Source of the DNA: a virus | DNA length: 35,298 nucleotides | Direction: 5' to 3' (one strand) | IMG/VR virus record: IMGVR_UViG_3300050821_001041 | Location: 1-35,298 of that record | In this document: positions 20,837-29,419 of the stretch, piece after piece | How the letters are laid out: each line of letters starts with the position of its first letter | How positions within the stretch are numbered: position 1 is the first letter of the stretch | Translations under genes and position numbers: made by a program | Notes under the pieces: model-generated | Database searches by the model: none | What the model saw: the letters and a program-made list of their open reading frames with translations, nothing else | What the model was told of the DNA's origin: nothing

Positions 20837-21442
20837 TTATAAAAAGCTGCCGAGCATACTTAATCCGCCGCCAATGGTGTTCCAGAAGTCATTTTTCTTT
20901 CCTGCTTCCTTCCCATAGGCTGCTTCACCCATTTTTCCGCCCATTTGATTGTACATATCGGTCAATGAATTAGCCGCGTTTTGACCACCGTTTTTCAAAT
21001 CTTTTTGACCTTCCCCATATTGCGTATTAATTCCCAATACGTTTTGCAGCCAAGAGTTCATATCACCAGAAGCAATTTGACCAGCGTTTTGCATTTGTTG
21101 CTGCATTAATGCGCTACTTCCCATCATACCACTAGCGGACGCTGAGTTATTCCCGGCATTCATTGCTTGCTGTTGAAGCATATGCGCATAAGGGCTTTCT
21201 TGGTAATTACCCATTAAGTTATTAATAAAACCGCTTGGGTCTTTCTGGCCTTTTAGCCATTCCTGATAATTTCCAAGACCTTCTTTACCTGCATCTAAGT
21301 AAGGTTGTTGTACTCCTTGACCCATTTGCATGTACTTTTGGTATTGCTCCATAGCTTTGTCATAGGGTTTGCCGGAGTCGCCAAACATGCCACCCAAAAA
21401 CCCACCAAGGCCACTTCCAAACTGTCCGCTATCGAAAGCCAT
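20837..21442 (-). CDS. Internal virion/DNA ejection protein (gp7-like position)
   Basis: 201 aa from ATG 21442, with AAGGA eight bases upstream, the same start context as the 17818 gene; a GTG six bases earlier is also in frame. Gly-, Met- and Gln-rich: FGSGLGGFLGGMFGD at the start, a YDKAMEQYQKYMQMGQGVQQ helix, a MLQQQAMNAGNNSASASGMM stretch and a hydrophobic C-terminus (FWNTIGGGLSMLGSFL). Small Gly/Ala/Met-rich ejection proteins are typical first members of the P22 set. Probably packaged and injected. Confidence 0.6.
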   Translation of the reverse strand: MAFDSGQFGSGLGGFLGGMFGDSGKPYDKAMEQYQKYMQMGQGVQQPYLDAGKEGLGNYQEWLKGQKDPSGFINNLMGNYQESPYAHMLQQQAMNAGNNSASASGMMGSSALMQQQMQNAGQIASGDMNSWLQNVLGINTQYGEGQKDLKNGGQNAANSLTDMYNQMGGKMGEAAYGKEAGKKNDFWNTIGGGLSMLGSFL

Positions 21443-21469
21443 AGTCACATTCCTTGTGCTAATTAATCG

Positions 21470-21769
21470 TTAAACAATAGTTGTCCATTGTCCATTACCT
21501 GCAACCACTTGCCATATTTGTAATGAAGCCGTCCTTGGCAACGTTGGCGAATTGGCGTCACTTACGTAAATCATTTGCCCTTCTACAGGCGTTTGTATCA
21601 AAGCCTTTTGTGCCTTGGTAAGGCGTGGGATAAACATGCCACCGGATGACATATATTCACGTAATGATTCAACGAATGTGGCCATAAAATCGCCCCATAC
21701 GTTACTCAAATAAACCTGATCCCTTACTAAAGGGTCATAGGTTGGGAAATAGTCAAAGTCACGAGCCAT
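21470..21769 (-). CDS. Small virion protein after the tail hub
   Basis: 99 aa: MARDFDYFPTYDPLVRDQVY, then a helix (WGDFMATFVESLREYMSSGG), the segment IPRLTKAQKALIQTPVEGQM and a closing strand SLQIWQVVAGNGQWTTIV. It occupies the P22 gp26 (needle) position but lacks a long coiled coil, so it is not an obvious needle. The PRLTKAQ...L..P..GQMIYVSD pattern resembles short tail proteins with a surface loop. Function unassigned. Confidence 0.55.
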   Translation of the reverse strand: MARDFDYFPTYDPLVRDQVYLSNVWGDFMATFVESLREYMSSGGMFIPRLTKAQKALIQTPVEGQMIYVSDANSPTLPRTASLQIWQVVAGNGQWTTIV

Positions 21770-21773
21770 CTAT

Positions 21774-23588
21774 TTACTCCGGTAAAATCTCAAAATTCCA
21801 AGCGGCACCCAAGATGATGAAGGGGATCTCACTGAAAAATTCGACCCTAGGAACGAACCCTTGGCCTCTTGGTGTGGTTCCAATCTTTCGCCACACGGTT
21901 CTATGTGTTCGCTCACCTGTTTTGCCCATTGTCGAGTGCAGATTATTACCATAGCTTTGGCCTCCATCTTTTGATACAGACAAATAAACGGTAGGTTGAG
22001 CATTAGGTGCGTAAGGAATCGTCAAAATATTGTCGAGACCATGATCAGGAGTAAATCCTAGTGCACCCGTGGACAATGCGCCCTGTAATAAATCAAGGTG
22101 CCATCGGTCAATGCGCAATCGCTTGTAACCTTCTGGACTCATTTGACGGCCTATTCTCATACGTCTGATGCGCTCACCGTTATTTGTAGTGACCTGATCG
22201 CTTACGATGTAAAATAAAGCCTTCTCATAATCTCCATAGAAATTAACACCAGCAAAATAAGCGTGAGTTTGGGCGGGGTGCCTATCGCCATTGATGACCT
22301 CCTCTTCGTGCCATTTAGGAGACTCAGAAGTACTCATCGACACGTTTAATACAAATGTATGATTCGCAGCCGTAAAATTAAGACGGTAAAATATAAGGCC
22401 ATTTTCTTTAATTAATATGCCCCGAGCATCAGATACACCCGGGCCAGCAGCGTATTGCGCCAACTGGTAATCCAATGCCCTGTTGCTTACAGGTAATGAT
22501 TCAGTTCCCTTAACTTCCATCACGCCAGCCAATCCATCACGGTCTTGCGCTAAAAAGAACATACGGTCAAATCCCACGGCCACACTTCCAATTGCTGGCG
22601 TTCCTACTTCCATCAGCAAGGAATTATTGCGTCTGAATGGCAGGTTCGTACCCAATCCGGCATTTTCCCAAACCTCTGTATAGAACTGAGAGAATAAAAA
22701 TATTCGTCTGTGAAGTGTTCTACAAGCAACAATGGTTCCCGGGTGAGAAGTAATACTTCCGAACTGCAATTGCCCTGATACCGTTATGGTATTAGTCGGT
22801 GCGCCAGCCGTTGTAATGTCTATGGCAATACCAGCTATGGCATTTGCGTAACTTGTAGCCAATTTGATTGTTCCCGGGTTTGTTGTCGGGGTTCCAACCA
22901 TAATCACATAATAGGTTGTTGTAGTATTTAATGGCGCTGGTAATGTTCCCGTGGTCGTGAAAGTCACAGGTACGCCCGTCTGGAAGTTAGCATTGCTGCT
23001 ACTCAGTGTTAAAATATCGGTTGCAGCGTTGGCCGTAAAAGTGGCACTTCCACCACTCCAAACCATCCCTTGATTAATCAGGGATAAGTAAAAGTTGTTA
23101 GTACCGCCAGCGGCAACCAAAAAGTATCCATCCAAATAACAGACATCAATCGGGTTTGCTGGAAATCCCACATCAGTAATCGGTTCAAAAGTAGTCGCAT
23201 TTGTATCCCATATGTACCCTTCTACACCATCCACGAAGATAACTTGATACTGATTCGCATCAATTCCAACGTAGCCCGTTGCAGTAACTAAAGTACCAAG
23301 CAATGACTTTGTTAATGAGTCTAGTGTTCCAGTAATTAAAAATAATGATGAACCAAAGACCTGATAAATAGCATTGTTAAATACAAATGTACCCCTAGAA
23401 CCCCCTGTTTCAGGCGAGAAATCTAGGGCTGAATTAACTAATCCAGAGGTCGAAATCATGGCTTTAGGACGTTTGCCATTAGTATCTAAGTACTCAAAGA
23501 CATTCACGCTACGTTCGGCGTTAATCGTACTGATACGCTGATTATCGTAGCTACCCACAAAGTCATAATCTTTGCATTCACTCGCCAT
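21774..23588 (-). CDS. P22 gp10-like tail hub (packaged-DNA stabilisation)
   Basis: 604 aa. The N-terminal GSYDNQRISTINAERSVNVF... then LDTNGKRPKAMISTSGL is the classic start of the P22 gp10 family, which closes the portal vertex after packaging. Beta-propeller-like strands follow and the end is YGNNLHSTMGKTGERTHRTVW. Residues about 177-275 (about 22764-23060) are a Thr/Ala-rich beta module (ATDILTLSSSNANFQTGVPV, then a KLATSYANAIAGI strand) that seems inserted between MVWSGG and LQFGSITSHPG, which would normally be close. Start ATG 23588 lies just after the gp4-like stop; the weak ribosome site suggests coupling. Confidence 0.85.
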   Translation of the reverse strand: MASECKDYDFVGSYDNQRISTINAERSVNVFEYLDTNGKRPKAMISTSGLVNSALDFSPETGGSRGTFVFNNAIYQVFGSSLFLITGTLDSLTKSLLGTLVTATGYVGIDANQYQVIFVDGVEGYIWDTNATTFEPITDVGFPANPIDVCYLDGYFLVAAGGTNNFYLSLINQGMVWSGGSATFTANAATDILTLSSSNANFQTGVPVTFTTTGTLPAPLNTTTTYYVIMVGTPTTNPGTIKLATSYANAIAGIAIDITTAGAPTNTITVSGQLQFGSITSHPGTIVACRTLHRRIFLFSQFYTEVWENAGLGTNLPFRRNNSLLMEVGTPAIGSVAVGFDRMFFLAQDRDGLAGVMEVKGTESLPVSNRALDYQLAQYAAGPGVSDARGILIKENGLIFYRLNFTAANHTFVLNVSMSTSESPKWHEEEVINGDRHPAQTHAYFAGVNFYGDYEKALFYIVSDQVTTNNGERIRRMRIGRQMSPEGYKRLRIDRWHLDLLQGALSTGALGFTPDHGLDNILTIPYAPNAQPTVYLSVSKDGGQSYGNNLHSTMGKTGERTHRTVWRKIGTTPRGQGFVPRVEFFSEIPFIILGAAWNFEILPE

Positions 23589-23590
23589 AA

Positions 23591-24328
23591 TTAGTACGCC
23601 AAAATATTTTGCCAGTAGAACGGCTCGGCTCGGCTAAGAACAGCAGAGGGTCGTACTGTGACATCGGTTTCGTTAGCGTTCTTAATGGCACTGTAATAAT
23701 CGTTGTACTCATCTTCGGATGTTTGAGGCCAGTTACCAGATGGGTAATAGGACAAAAACTTACGCGCAAGACAGTACTTTAAGAACCCGTAGTAAAAAGG
23801 TGGTAACGCTTCAAGAGTTTGGTTTTGCGCCAAACTATTCATCATGCATTTAACGCCTAACCGACATGGGTAGGGCTGATCGGGTGCAGGATAAAGGGTA
23901 ATAATGCTTTCTACGTCTTGCTTATCAAGGAAGATAAAACCCGGTCTAGTATTTAGGGGTAATAGCCTTGTAACACCGTAGTATTGTGCTTTGTTAATGA
24001 TTTGTAGTGGATAAATGATACCTTGGCCAGCACTTGGCACTGTGTAGTTTGCAAAAGACAAATCAACGATTCTGTCAGCAACCACATCAGGATTAGGAAC
24101 CATGTCCGAAATAACATAAGACGCTTGAGCAACAACAAGATTGAAGTTCAACTCAGTCAAATAGGGTATATAGATACTGTCTTCGGCAAATTTAGCTAAC
24201 AGTTCATTAATTAGCTCAAGTCCTGAACTGAGCATAAAAGGATCGGGTGTTTCACCAACGCCTAACTCGCCAATCAGGTACAGTGAATTGATGATCAACT
24301 GGTTAACAGTCTTGACGATTTGGGTCAT
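23591..24328 (-). CDS. P22 gp4-like head-to-tail adaptor
   Basis: 245 aa from ATG 24328 with AAGGAG seven bases upstream. The start VNQLIINSLYLIGELGVGET, the helix SGLELINELLAKFAEDSIYI and the strand QASYVIS are characteristic of P22 gp4-type tail accessory factors that bind below the portal and receive gp10. The C-terminal half has the expected aromatic-rich helical segments (PPFYYGFLKYCLARKFLSYY). It lies directly before gp10 as in P22. It is first gene after a leftward terminator. Confidence 0.8.
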   Translation of the reverse strand: MTQIVKTVNQLIINSLYLIGELGVGETPDPFMLSSGLELINELLAKFAEDSIYIPYLTELNFNLVVAQASYVISDMVPNPDVVADRIVDLSFANYTVPSAGQGIIYPLQIINKAQYYGVTRLLPLNTRPGFIFLDKQDVESIITLYPAPDQPYPCRLGVKCMMNSLAQNQTLEALPPFYYGFLKYCLARKFLSYYPSGNWPQTSEDEYNDYYSAIKNANETDVTVRPSAVLSRAEPFYWQNILAY

Positions 24329-24347
24329 GGCTCATCTCCTTATGATG

Positions 24348-24389
24348 AAAAAAAGCGAAAAAATCGACACATCACAAGGACATGTCGAT
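24348..24389 (-). terminator. Intrinsic terminator, leftward, after the capsid genes
   Basis: On the minus strand ATCGACA and TGTCGAT (complement of 24383-24389 and 24363-24369) form a stem, followed by a T run (complement of 24357-24363) and a second T run (24348-24354). It lies in the 70-base gap between the capsid small genes and the gp4-like gene and should lower expression of the tail machine relative to coat. Confidence 0.7.
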
Positions 24390-24398
24390 CATATCGAT

Positions 24399-24602
24399 TT
24401 ATTTCAAAGGAAATGCATCGTCTAAACCTTTACACAGTTTACGGCCGAACTCTTTTGCGTTTTCGCCATCATTGCTCATATACGCATTGAATTCTTCCAT
24501 TTCCTTTTTCATCTTAGGACGGTCGCCCATCATCTTTTTTTGCTTGGCTTGTTCAGCTCTAACAAATGCGTTGTTAGATTGAACCATTTTATTGTCTTTC
24601 AT
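24399..24602 (-). CDS. Small charged protein after the coat gene
   Basis: 67 aa from ATG 24602; GGAG seven bases upstream, start overlapping the previous stop as ATGA. Strongly charged (FVRAEQAKQKKMMGDRPKMK, then MEEFNAYMSNDGENAKEFGR), helical. No family is recognised. Place suggests a minor capsid or assembly role. Confidence 0.55.
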   Translation of the reverse strand: MKDNKMVQSNNAFVRAEQAKQKKMMGDRPKMKKEMEEFNAYMSNDGENAKEFGRKLCKGLDDAFPLK

Positions 24603-24805
24603 GGCTTATCTCCTTTAATTTGTCCACGGGCTTTAGGCTTTGCAGCTTCGGCCTTTTCTTTTCTCACATCATCTTCGACCCCTTCCTTATAGGCTCGCGC
24701 CTTGGCTGGACAGTCAAACCAAACGCCTGATTCAATCAGACGTTCGGCTTCATCATGTTCAACCACTCGGTAGTGATCTAACGGGTGATAAATACAAGTC
24801 AGCAT
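24599..24805 (-). CDS. Small capsid-neighbour protein
   Basis: 68 aa. The start MLTCIYHPLDHYRVVEHDEA then GVWFDCPAKARAYKE is a pattern I have seen beside coat genes in other podoviruses, with Cys4 and His7 near the start and a Lys-rich tail (KAEAAKPKARGQIKG). Function unknown; may bind DNA or decorate the head. Confidence 0.6.
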   Translation of the reverse strand: MLTCIYHPLDHYRVVEHDEAERLIESGVWFDCPAKARAYKEGVEDDVRKEKAEAAKPKARGQIKGDKP

Positions 24806-24817
24806 GTGCTTACTCCT

Positions 24818-26029
24818 TTAAGACAACACACGAACCGCATATTGTGCGTGCCACTTAAAGCCGCAAAGTAAGTCGATACGCATATAGTTTTGGTAACCTA
24901 AGATGTCACCAGTTTGCGTTACCGCAAGTGATAAACCAGTCTCAGGGTCAACCGCTACAGAAGCATAAGGAACTTGAAGCTTGTAAAGTGGAGGACAAAC
25001 GATATCTAAACCACGGCTTGGGTAAGCCACGTTCACGTTATGCGAACCAACCAAGGTAACAGCAGCGTTATCAGGGATAGGATTGCTCACGTTACGGTTA
25101 GGGTTCATCGTATCAGAGATGATTATTGGAGCAACTTGTACAGTTAAGTTACCACTAACATCAGAGCTAGCATTGGCAGTTACTACCCATTGCATATCTT
25201 GACCAGTAGATGCACGACCTACAGGGTTGACAGACTGAACACCACTGATTGAGAACACATCACCAACTAAGAAATAGTTAGTAACGCTCGCTGTTGCGCC
25301 GTCCATAACGATTGTGTTACCAGAAGTAACTTGACCGTTAACCAATAAAGCATCAGAAGAATGCAAAGTTGGGCCAGCACCAGCTTGGTGACGTTTGATA
25401 TTTTGAGATTGGAAAATGTCGAAATAGGACAAGTGACCAATAGCAGAAGAACGAACGATGTCTTCGTTGAATACAGGGGTGAAGTTGTTTAACAGCGCAC
25501 CTTTCAAGCTAGAACCGTCTCGCACTGTCATTGCCATATAAGCATCAGACGCAATATTTACGCCCTGCTCAAGCAATTTAGCACCAGCCATATCTACAGT
25601 GGTGAACGAGTTAATCGCAACGCCAGCAGTACCCGTGAAGAAGTTAAGCTCTTGTTCAGCAGAAGCTGCAATATCCTTTTCCATTTGAGTAATTACTTCC
25701 TGAATCGCAGGAGCAATAAACAAACGAGAGAAGTCTTCAATTCGCAAAGACAAATCTTGGATAGTGTACGCAATCAGAGCATGGTATTGATGCTGAATAA
25801 CTATCGTTTCTACAGTCTCAATGATTGATTGAGGAGTAGCAACGGAGCCATCACCAACGATAAAATGGTTCTGTCTTCGTACTTGTAATGTATCGCCTAT
25901 CTTATACCCAGAAGATACGAAGTCATCTTGGTAAATACGTGATGCTGTCATCACGAAAGGCGCGTTGTTCGCGAACATTGCCAACGCGGTATTTGATACC
26001 AGGTCGGTCGTAATAAATTGGTTAGCCAT
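24818..26029 (-). CDS. Major capsid protein, P22 coat type
   Basis: 403 aa, GGAG eight bases upstream. The start MANQFITTDLVSNTALAMFA, the ASRIYQDDFVSSGYKIGDTL N-arm strand, an E-loop-like QVRRQNHFIVGD and the spine helix EVITQMEKDIAASAEQELNF match the P22 gp5 coat family (HK97 fold). Middle residues about 225-340 form the inserted domain expected in this family, with ending strands near VDPETGLSLAVTQT. The length is close to that of P22 gp5. The leader holds two strong hairpins. The neighbour upstream is the scaffold. Confidence 0.85.
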   Translation of the reverse strand: MANQFITTDLVSNTALAMFANNAPFVMTASRIYQDDFVSSGYKIGDTLQVRRQNHFIVGDGSVATPQSIIETVETIVIQHQYHALIAYTIQDLSLRIEDFSRLFIAPAIQEVITQMEKDIAASAEQELNFFTGTAGVAINSFTTVDMAGAKLLEQGVNIASDAYMAMTVRDGSSLKGALLNNFTPVFNEDIVRSSAIGHLSYFDIFQSQNIKRHQAGAGPTLHSSDALLVNGQVTSGNTIVMDGATASVTNYFLVGDVFSISGVQSVNPVGRASTGQDMQWVVTANASSDVSGNLTVQVAPIIISDTMNPNRNVSNPIPDNAAVTLVGSHNVNVAYPSRGLDIVCPPLYKLQVPYASVAVDPETGLSLAVTQTGDILGYQNYMRIDLLCGFKWHAQYAVRVLS

Positions 26030-26039
26030 TTGCTAGTCT

Positions 26040-26112
26040 CCATTTAATCCGTTAAATGGGTACATAGCGGTGTATCAAGGGTCTCTCGGTTTGGGTTTCG
26101 TCCTTGAAACCC
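26040..26112 (-). promoter_or_regulatory. Coat gene leader with two hairpins
   Basis: CCATTTAA/TTAAATGG (26040-26047, 26052-26059) forms an eight-pair stem whose last bases run into the coat ribosome site. GGGTTTC/GAAACCC (26093-26099, 26106-26112) forms a seven-pair stem nearer scaffold. Neither has a T run. They may guard the coat mRNA end or regulate translation against scaffold. Confidence 0.5.
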
Positions 26113-26117
26113 TTAGA

Positions 26118-26936
26118 TCACTTCCATGTACCAGCCTTCATACGCCTACGGATTTCACCCGGAGGCGTTTTGCCTGTAACAGCAGTGGAAGAACTCACTG
26201 GATTTTGTCTAATGCCACCCATAGGGGTAGTTTTTTGGTTAGCAGTCGGTTTCCCGTGGTTCCCCATTAAACTAAATGACAGCTTGTTAACTTCCCTTGC
26301 CTGATCTAAGGGATGGAGTTTTGAAATACGTTCAAGTTCGGAACGATTTTTGCCTAACCTGTAAGCTACCTCAGCCGGATTTTCAACGAGTAACAGTGCA
26401 TCCCGCACATGTGGGGTAAAGGGAACATCGCTACCTCTAACCACATCGTCAAAATCGTCGTACTTGTCGGATGCATGATCAAACTCATCATTCAAGCGTT
26501 GATACTGCTTGTGTACATGCGTTTGCATTTCTGCATTTTTGGCCTGTTTCTCTTCATGTTCCTTCATTCCAAGAGCCAAGCGTACTGCGTGCTGTATTCG
26601 CTCCTCTTCATTCATTCCGGGCGGCGTTGGCTGTCCGGGTGAATCATAAGGGTTGTGATGTATCTGTTGGCCGGGGTTCGCGCTATCACCGCCTCTCATG
26701 GCCTCCATGTGCGATATACGATCATGAAGTTCACGAATTTCCTTGCGGTGGTTACGTTTGAGTGCATGTACTCTCTTTTGCACAGAAGATAGTTGTCCTT
26801 CACCGTCTTCGTGGTTCTCCTCGCCTACTTCCTGAGCTTCCTGCTCCGATTCGTAGCCGGGATCGACAGCACCCGTTTGCCCATCCTGATCATCACCACT
26901 TACTTGTTCAGCTAAAGCGTTTTCGTCCTCGTGCAT
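26118..26936 (-). CDS. Scaffold protein, P22 gp8 type position
   Basis: 272 aa from ATG 26936, chosen because GGAGAAG lies about five bases upstream; the frame opens 36 bases earlier. It is acidic and disordered in the first third (DENALAEQVSGDDQDG...), has a coiled-coil region (SSVQKRVHALKRNHRKEIRE), a Pro/His-rich linker and a conserved-looking DHASDKYDDFDDVVRG segment. The basic C-terminus (PPGEIRRRMKAGTWK) fits a scaffold helix that binds coat. Order portal-scaffold-coat supports the call. Confidence 0.75.
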   Translation of the reverse strand: MHEDENALAEQVSGDDQDGQTGAVDPGYESEQEAQEVGEENHEDGEGQLSSVQKRVHALKRNHRKEIRELHDRISHMEAMRGGDSANPGQQIHHNPYDSPGQPTPPGMNEEERIQHAVRLALGMKEHEEKQAKNAEMQTHVHKQYQRLNDEFDHASDKYDDFDDVVRGSDVPFTPHVRDALLLVENPAEVAYRLGKNRSELERISKLHPLDQAREVNKLSFSLMGNHGKPTANQKTTPMGGIRQNPVSSSTAVTGKTPPGEIRRRMKAGTWK

Positions 26937-26972
26937 CTCAACTTCTCCATGTTGACATCTCCAAGATGTCAC

Positions 26973-27101
26973 TCGTCATTCGGTTGACAAGTAACCCTAG
27001 ACCTTCCGGCGGCCTGAGACCCTAGGCAAATCCTTTGCCCGATAGTTAAATATTAGACCCATTGCAAGGGTCTTTCGACCCCATATGTACGACCCCACAA
27101 T
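26973..27101 (-). other. Structured untranslated gap between portal and scaffold
   Basis: No gene is seen in these 129 bases. In minus-strand RNA, GGGTCGAAAGACCC (complement of 27068-27081) is a five-pair stem with a GAAA tetraloop. The same segment can instead pair with GGGTC (complement of 27056-27060). GGCAAA and TTTGCC (about 27024-27038) make a third stem. Alternate folds suggest attenuation or processing. Confidence 0.45.
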
Positions 27102-29309
27102 TTATTTTGTGGATTTATCGTGTGGGTTATGATGTTTATGGATGTCGGCAAGAACAGTCGCAATTGTCTTGGAGAAATCTTTCTCGGCTTTATCAGCGTC
27201 AAGAAGTAGTTTCCCGTGGTCAATTTTGATTTTCTGTTCTTCCATTCCCATCTTCGATTGCATTTGCTGTGCTTTCAGAATCATTTCAGCCTGATCGAGC
27301 ATGTGTTTCTCTTTGCGAATCTGGAGTTCTTCGGCGCGTTCTTTCAATGCCTCTTCCTCTAGCTTCATTTTCTGCTCGTTCATCATCATGGTTTGCTGTT
27401 GCTGCTTCATTTGCTGCATCATCATCATTTCTTGGGGATTAGGTTGTTTAGGTGGTGCGGGTTTTCCTTCTTCTTTCGCTATGATTTCAGGTGGTACAAG
27501 CGTTTTAAACCGCTCAGCAATTTGAGGCATATATTGAACGTCAAGATTCTTAGCCCATAAATCAGCCACAAGAGGGAAAGTTTGAGGAGCAGCAGCAAGC
27601 GTTTGCTGGAAGAACTCAAGCGCAATATCCTTCTGAACCGCAAAGCTTGGCCCGGTGTCAATCTCAATATCGTAATCGCCAGAATCAAGTACGTTCTCTC
27701 TGATTGGGTTGCCGTCTTCATCATCACCAACTACCTTGTTCAATACGATTGAATCAGTACGACCATCCGCTTTAGAAATAACCATTGGACGCTCAAATTC
27801 CCCGGCAATCACTGGCAATAGGTCAAGTACAACCCGTCCGCCTTGCTCTACTGCTTGATTAAGGTTATCGAACCAGACATAAGCCGACATTGAACCTTCC
27901 ATTTTGCGCTCACGGCGTGCTTTGCCTGATATGTCTTTGCCTTGCAGTGCTTCGTTCTCTGAAAACCCGAGAATCTCGCGTATATCCTGTGAACCACGTT
28001 GGTATTGAGCCAATAATGAAGGGGAAATTTCCCAAGGTTGCATTTTTTGAGGCATTGCACCCGTTTTAGGGTCGGGTTTTGCTACCAATATTCCATTTTG
28101 TAGCTCAGGATTACGCCACATTTGTTCATTGCCTTGGATGTTATCCGGGGTTCCAAGCCATTGTTCACGGCGTCTGTTCTTCACTTCAGCTGCAATTTCA
28201 GAGCCTACATAGTTCACAAACTTCTGGGCATCTTTGGCCTCATGAACAAACGAACGAGTGTATTGTTGGCCGTCAATGAAGTTTGAATCACCATCAACGA
28301 ATATTAAGGGCAAGTATTTAGATGGCCAGTCATTGAATTTAATGATTTGATTCTGGGTTAGCATGTATTGGCGAATCTTGTAGTCTTTGCTCAAGCGTTC
28401 CGCATGAACTTCTGGAATGCTTTTGCGTATCATGTCGCCTACTACTTGGGAACTATCAGCTAGAGCGCGTTTAAACTCTAACTCTTTTTTCATGTCTTCC
28501 CATTCGTCCTCTGTAACCGTTGAACCATCAGTTAACAGTAATACTTTTATTGGAAACCATTCTTTACGGGTGTACTTACATACCACGATTGAGTCGCGCG
28601 TTTCCCACTGGAAATCGAGTAATGAACGCGGATCGGAGTAGCTAATAGGGTTAAGCACATGAGGATATGTCGCATAGAATTCTTCCTTCTTATAAACAAA
28701 TTGCCGAGAACAAAAGTTTCCATCTCCTTTGTGTGGCTTCATGGCTGTTGGGTCAAAGGCTGTTCTTGTTACATCGGGGATAATGTCATAACGAATCACT
28801 TGGTTAAATGATTTGGGGCTTTCATATTCAAGCAGAATTTCAAAGGCACCATGACCCATCATTAAGGCTTGCTTAAAGGCTGTCTGATAAACTAAATCGT
28901 TTTGTGATTGATAGGATATGGTTCGCACCAAGTCGGCACGTAAATTGATTTGGTCTTGTGAGGCATTCCCAGTGATTGAACGCACCATTAAATCAGGTTT
29001 ATTCTTGCGCTGTTCGCCTAAAATCTTTTTAATTGGATCATAGAGTTTGTTAAAAACCATCGGAGGTTTAAACAATCTACTAAATTCCGAACGCTCTACT
29101 GCCGACCATTGATCGCGCAATACAAAGTTCATATCATCTTTTCCGCGTACTTGGTTTTCACCAAAATACCCATCCCATTGCACCATGTCTTCACGGGCTT
29201 TGGTCAACACTTCTGCTTCGTCTATCCCAGCATCATAGAGAGAAGCTTGTAATTCTTCGTTTATGCTGTCTATGTCTTCGACAGCCAATTGTTCAGCAAT
29301 GATTTCCAT
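27102..29309 (-). CDS. Portal protein, P22 gp1 type
   Basis: 735 aa from ATG 29309 with GGGGA upstream; an ATG at 29336 has no ribosome site. The N-terminal part includes FVLRDQWSAVERSEFSRLFK, PPMVFNKLYDPIKKILGEQR and KNKPDLMV, typical of the P22 portal family. The wing and crown follow, and the C-terminus has a long Gln/Met-rich helix (MMMMQQMKQQQQTMMMNEQK) and coiled coil, as in the P22 barrel. It forms the dodecameric DNA channel and docking site for terminase. Confidence 0.85.
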   Translation of the reverse strand: MEIIAEQLAVEDIDSINEELQASLYDAGIDEAEVLTKAREDMVQWDGYFGENQVRGKDDMNFVLRDQWSAVERSEFSRLFKPPMVFNKLYDPIKKILGEQRKNKPDLMVRSITGNASQDQINLRADLVRTISYQSQNDLVYQTAFKQALMMGHGAFEILLEYESPKSFNQVIRYDIIPDVTRTAFDPTAMKPHKGDGNFCSRQFVYKKEEFYATYPHVLNPISYSDPRSLLDFQWETRDSIVVCKYTRKEWFPIKVLLLTDGSTVTEDEWEDMKKELEFKRALADSSQVVGDMIRKSIPEVHAERLSKDYKIRQYMLTQNQIIKFNDWPSKYLPLIFVDGDSNFIDGQQYTRSFVHEAKDAQKFVNYVGSEIAAEVKNRRREQWLGTPDNIQGNEQMWRNPELQNGILVAKPDPKTGAMPQKMQPWEISPSLLAQYQRGSQDIREILGFSENEALQGKDISGKARRERKMEGSMSAYVWFDNLNQAVEQGGRVVLDLLPVIAGEFERPMVISKADGRTDSIVLNKVVGDDEDGNPIRENVLDSGDYDIEIDTGPSFAVQKDIALEFFQQTLAAAPQTFPLVADLWAKNLDVQYMPQIAERFKTLVPPEIIAKEEGKPAPPKQPNPQEMMMMQQMKQQQQTMMMNEQKMKLEEEALKERAEELQIRKEKHMLDQAEMILKAQQMQSKMGMEEQKIKIDHGKLLLDADKAEKDFSKTIATVLADIHKHHNPHDKSTK

Positions 29310-29344
29310 GCTTTTCCCCGTCCGTTGGGTAAACATAATTAAAT

Positions 29345-29414
29345 CGTGACTTCAACAAATCTATGTCAAAGTCACGTTTTAAACGCTTTAAATCGTCTCT
29401 TCCTGAAACGACTT
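29345..29414. other. Two hairpins before the portal gene
   Basis: CGTGACTT (29345-29352) is exactly inverse to AAGTCACG (29369-29376), and TCGTCTC pairs with GAAACGA (about 29394-29412, one G-T pair). On the plus strand TTTT follows the first stem, on the minus strand only TTTA follows the second. They may be weak terminators or mRNA processing sites between the DUF2829-like gene and portal. Confidence 0.35.
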
Positions 29415-29419
29415 TGCAG

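Noticed and set aside
26762-27025. Rightward frame over the scaffold start and structured gap
   Set aside because: Basic, His/Pro/Arg-rich shadow sequence; the leftward scaffold frame is clearly the gene.
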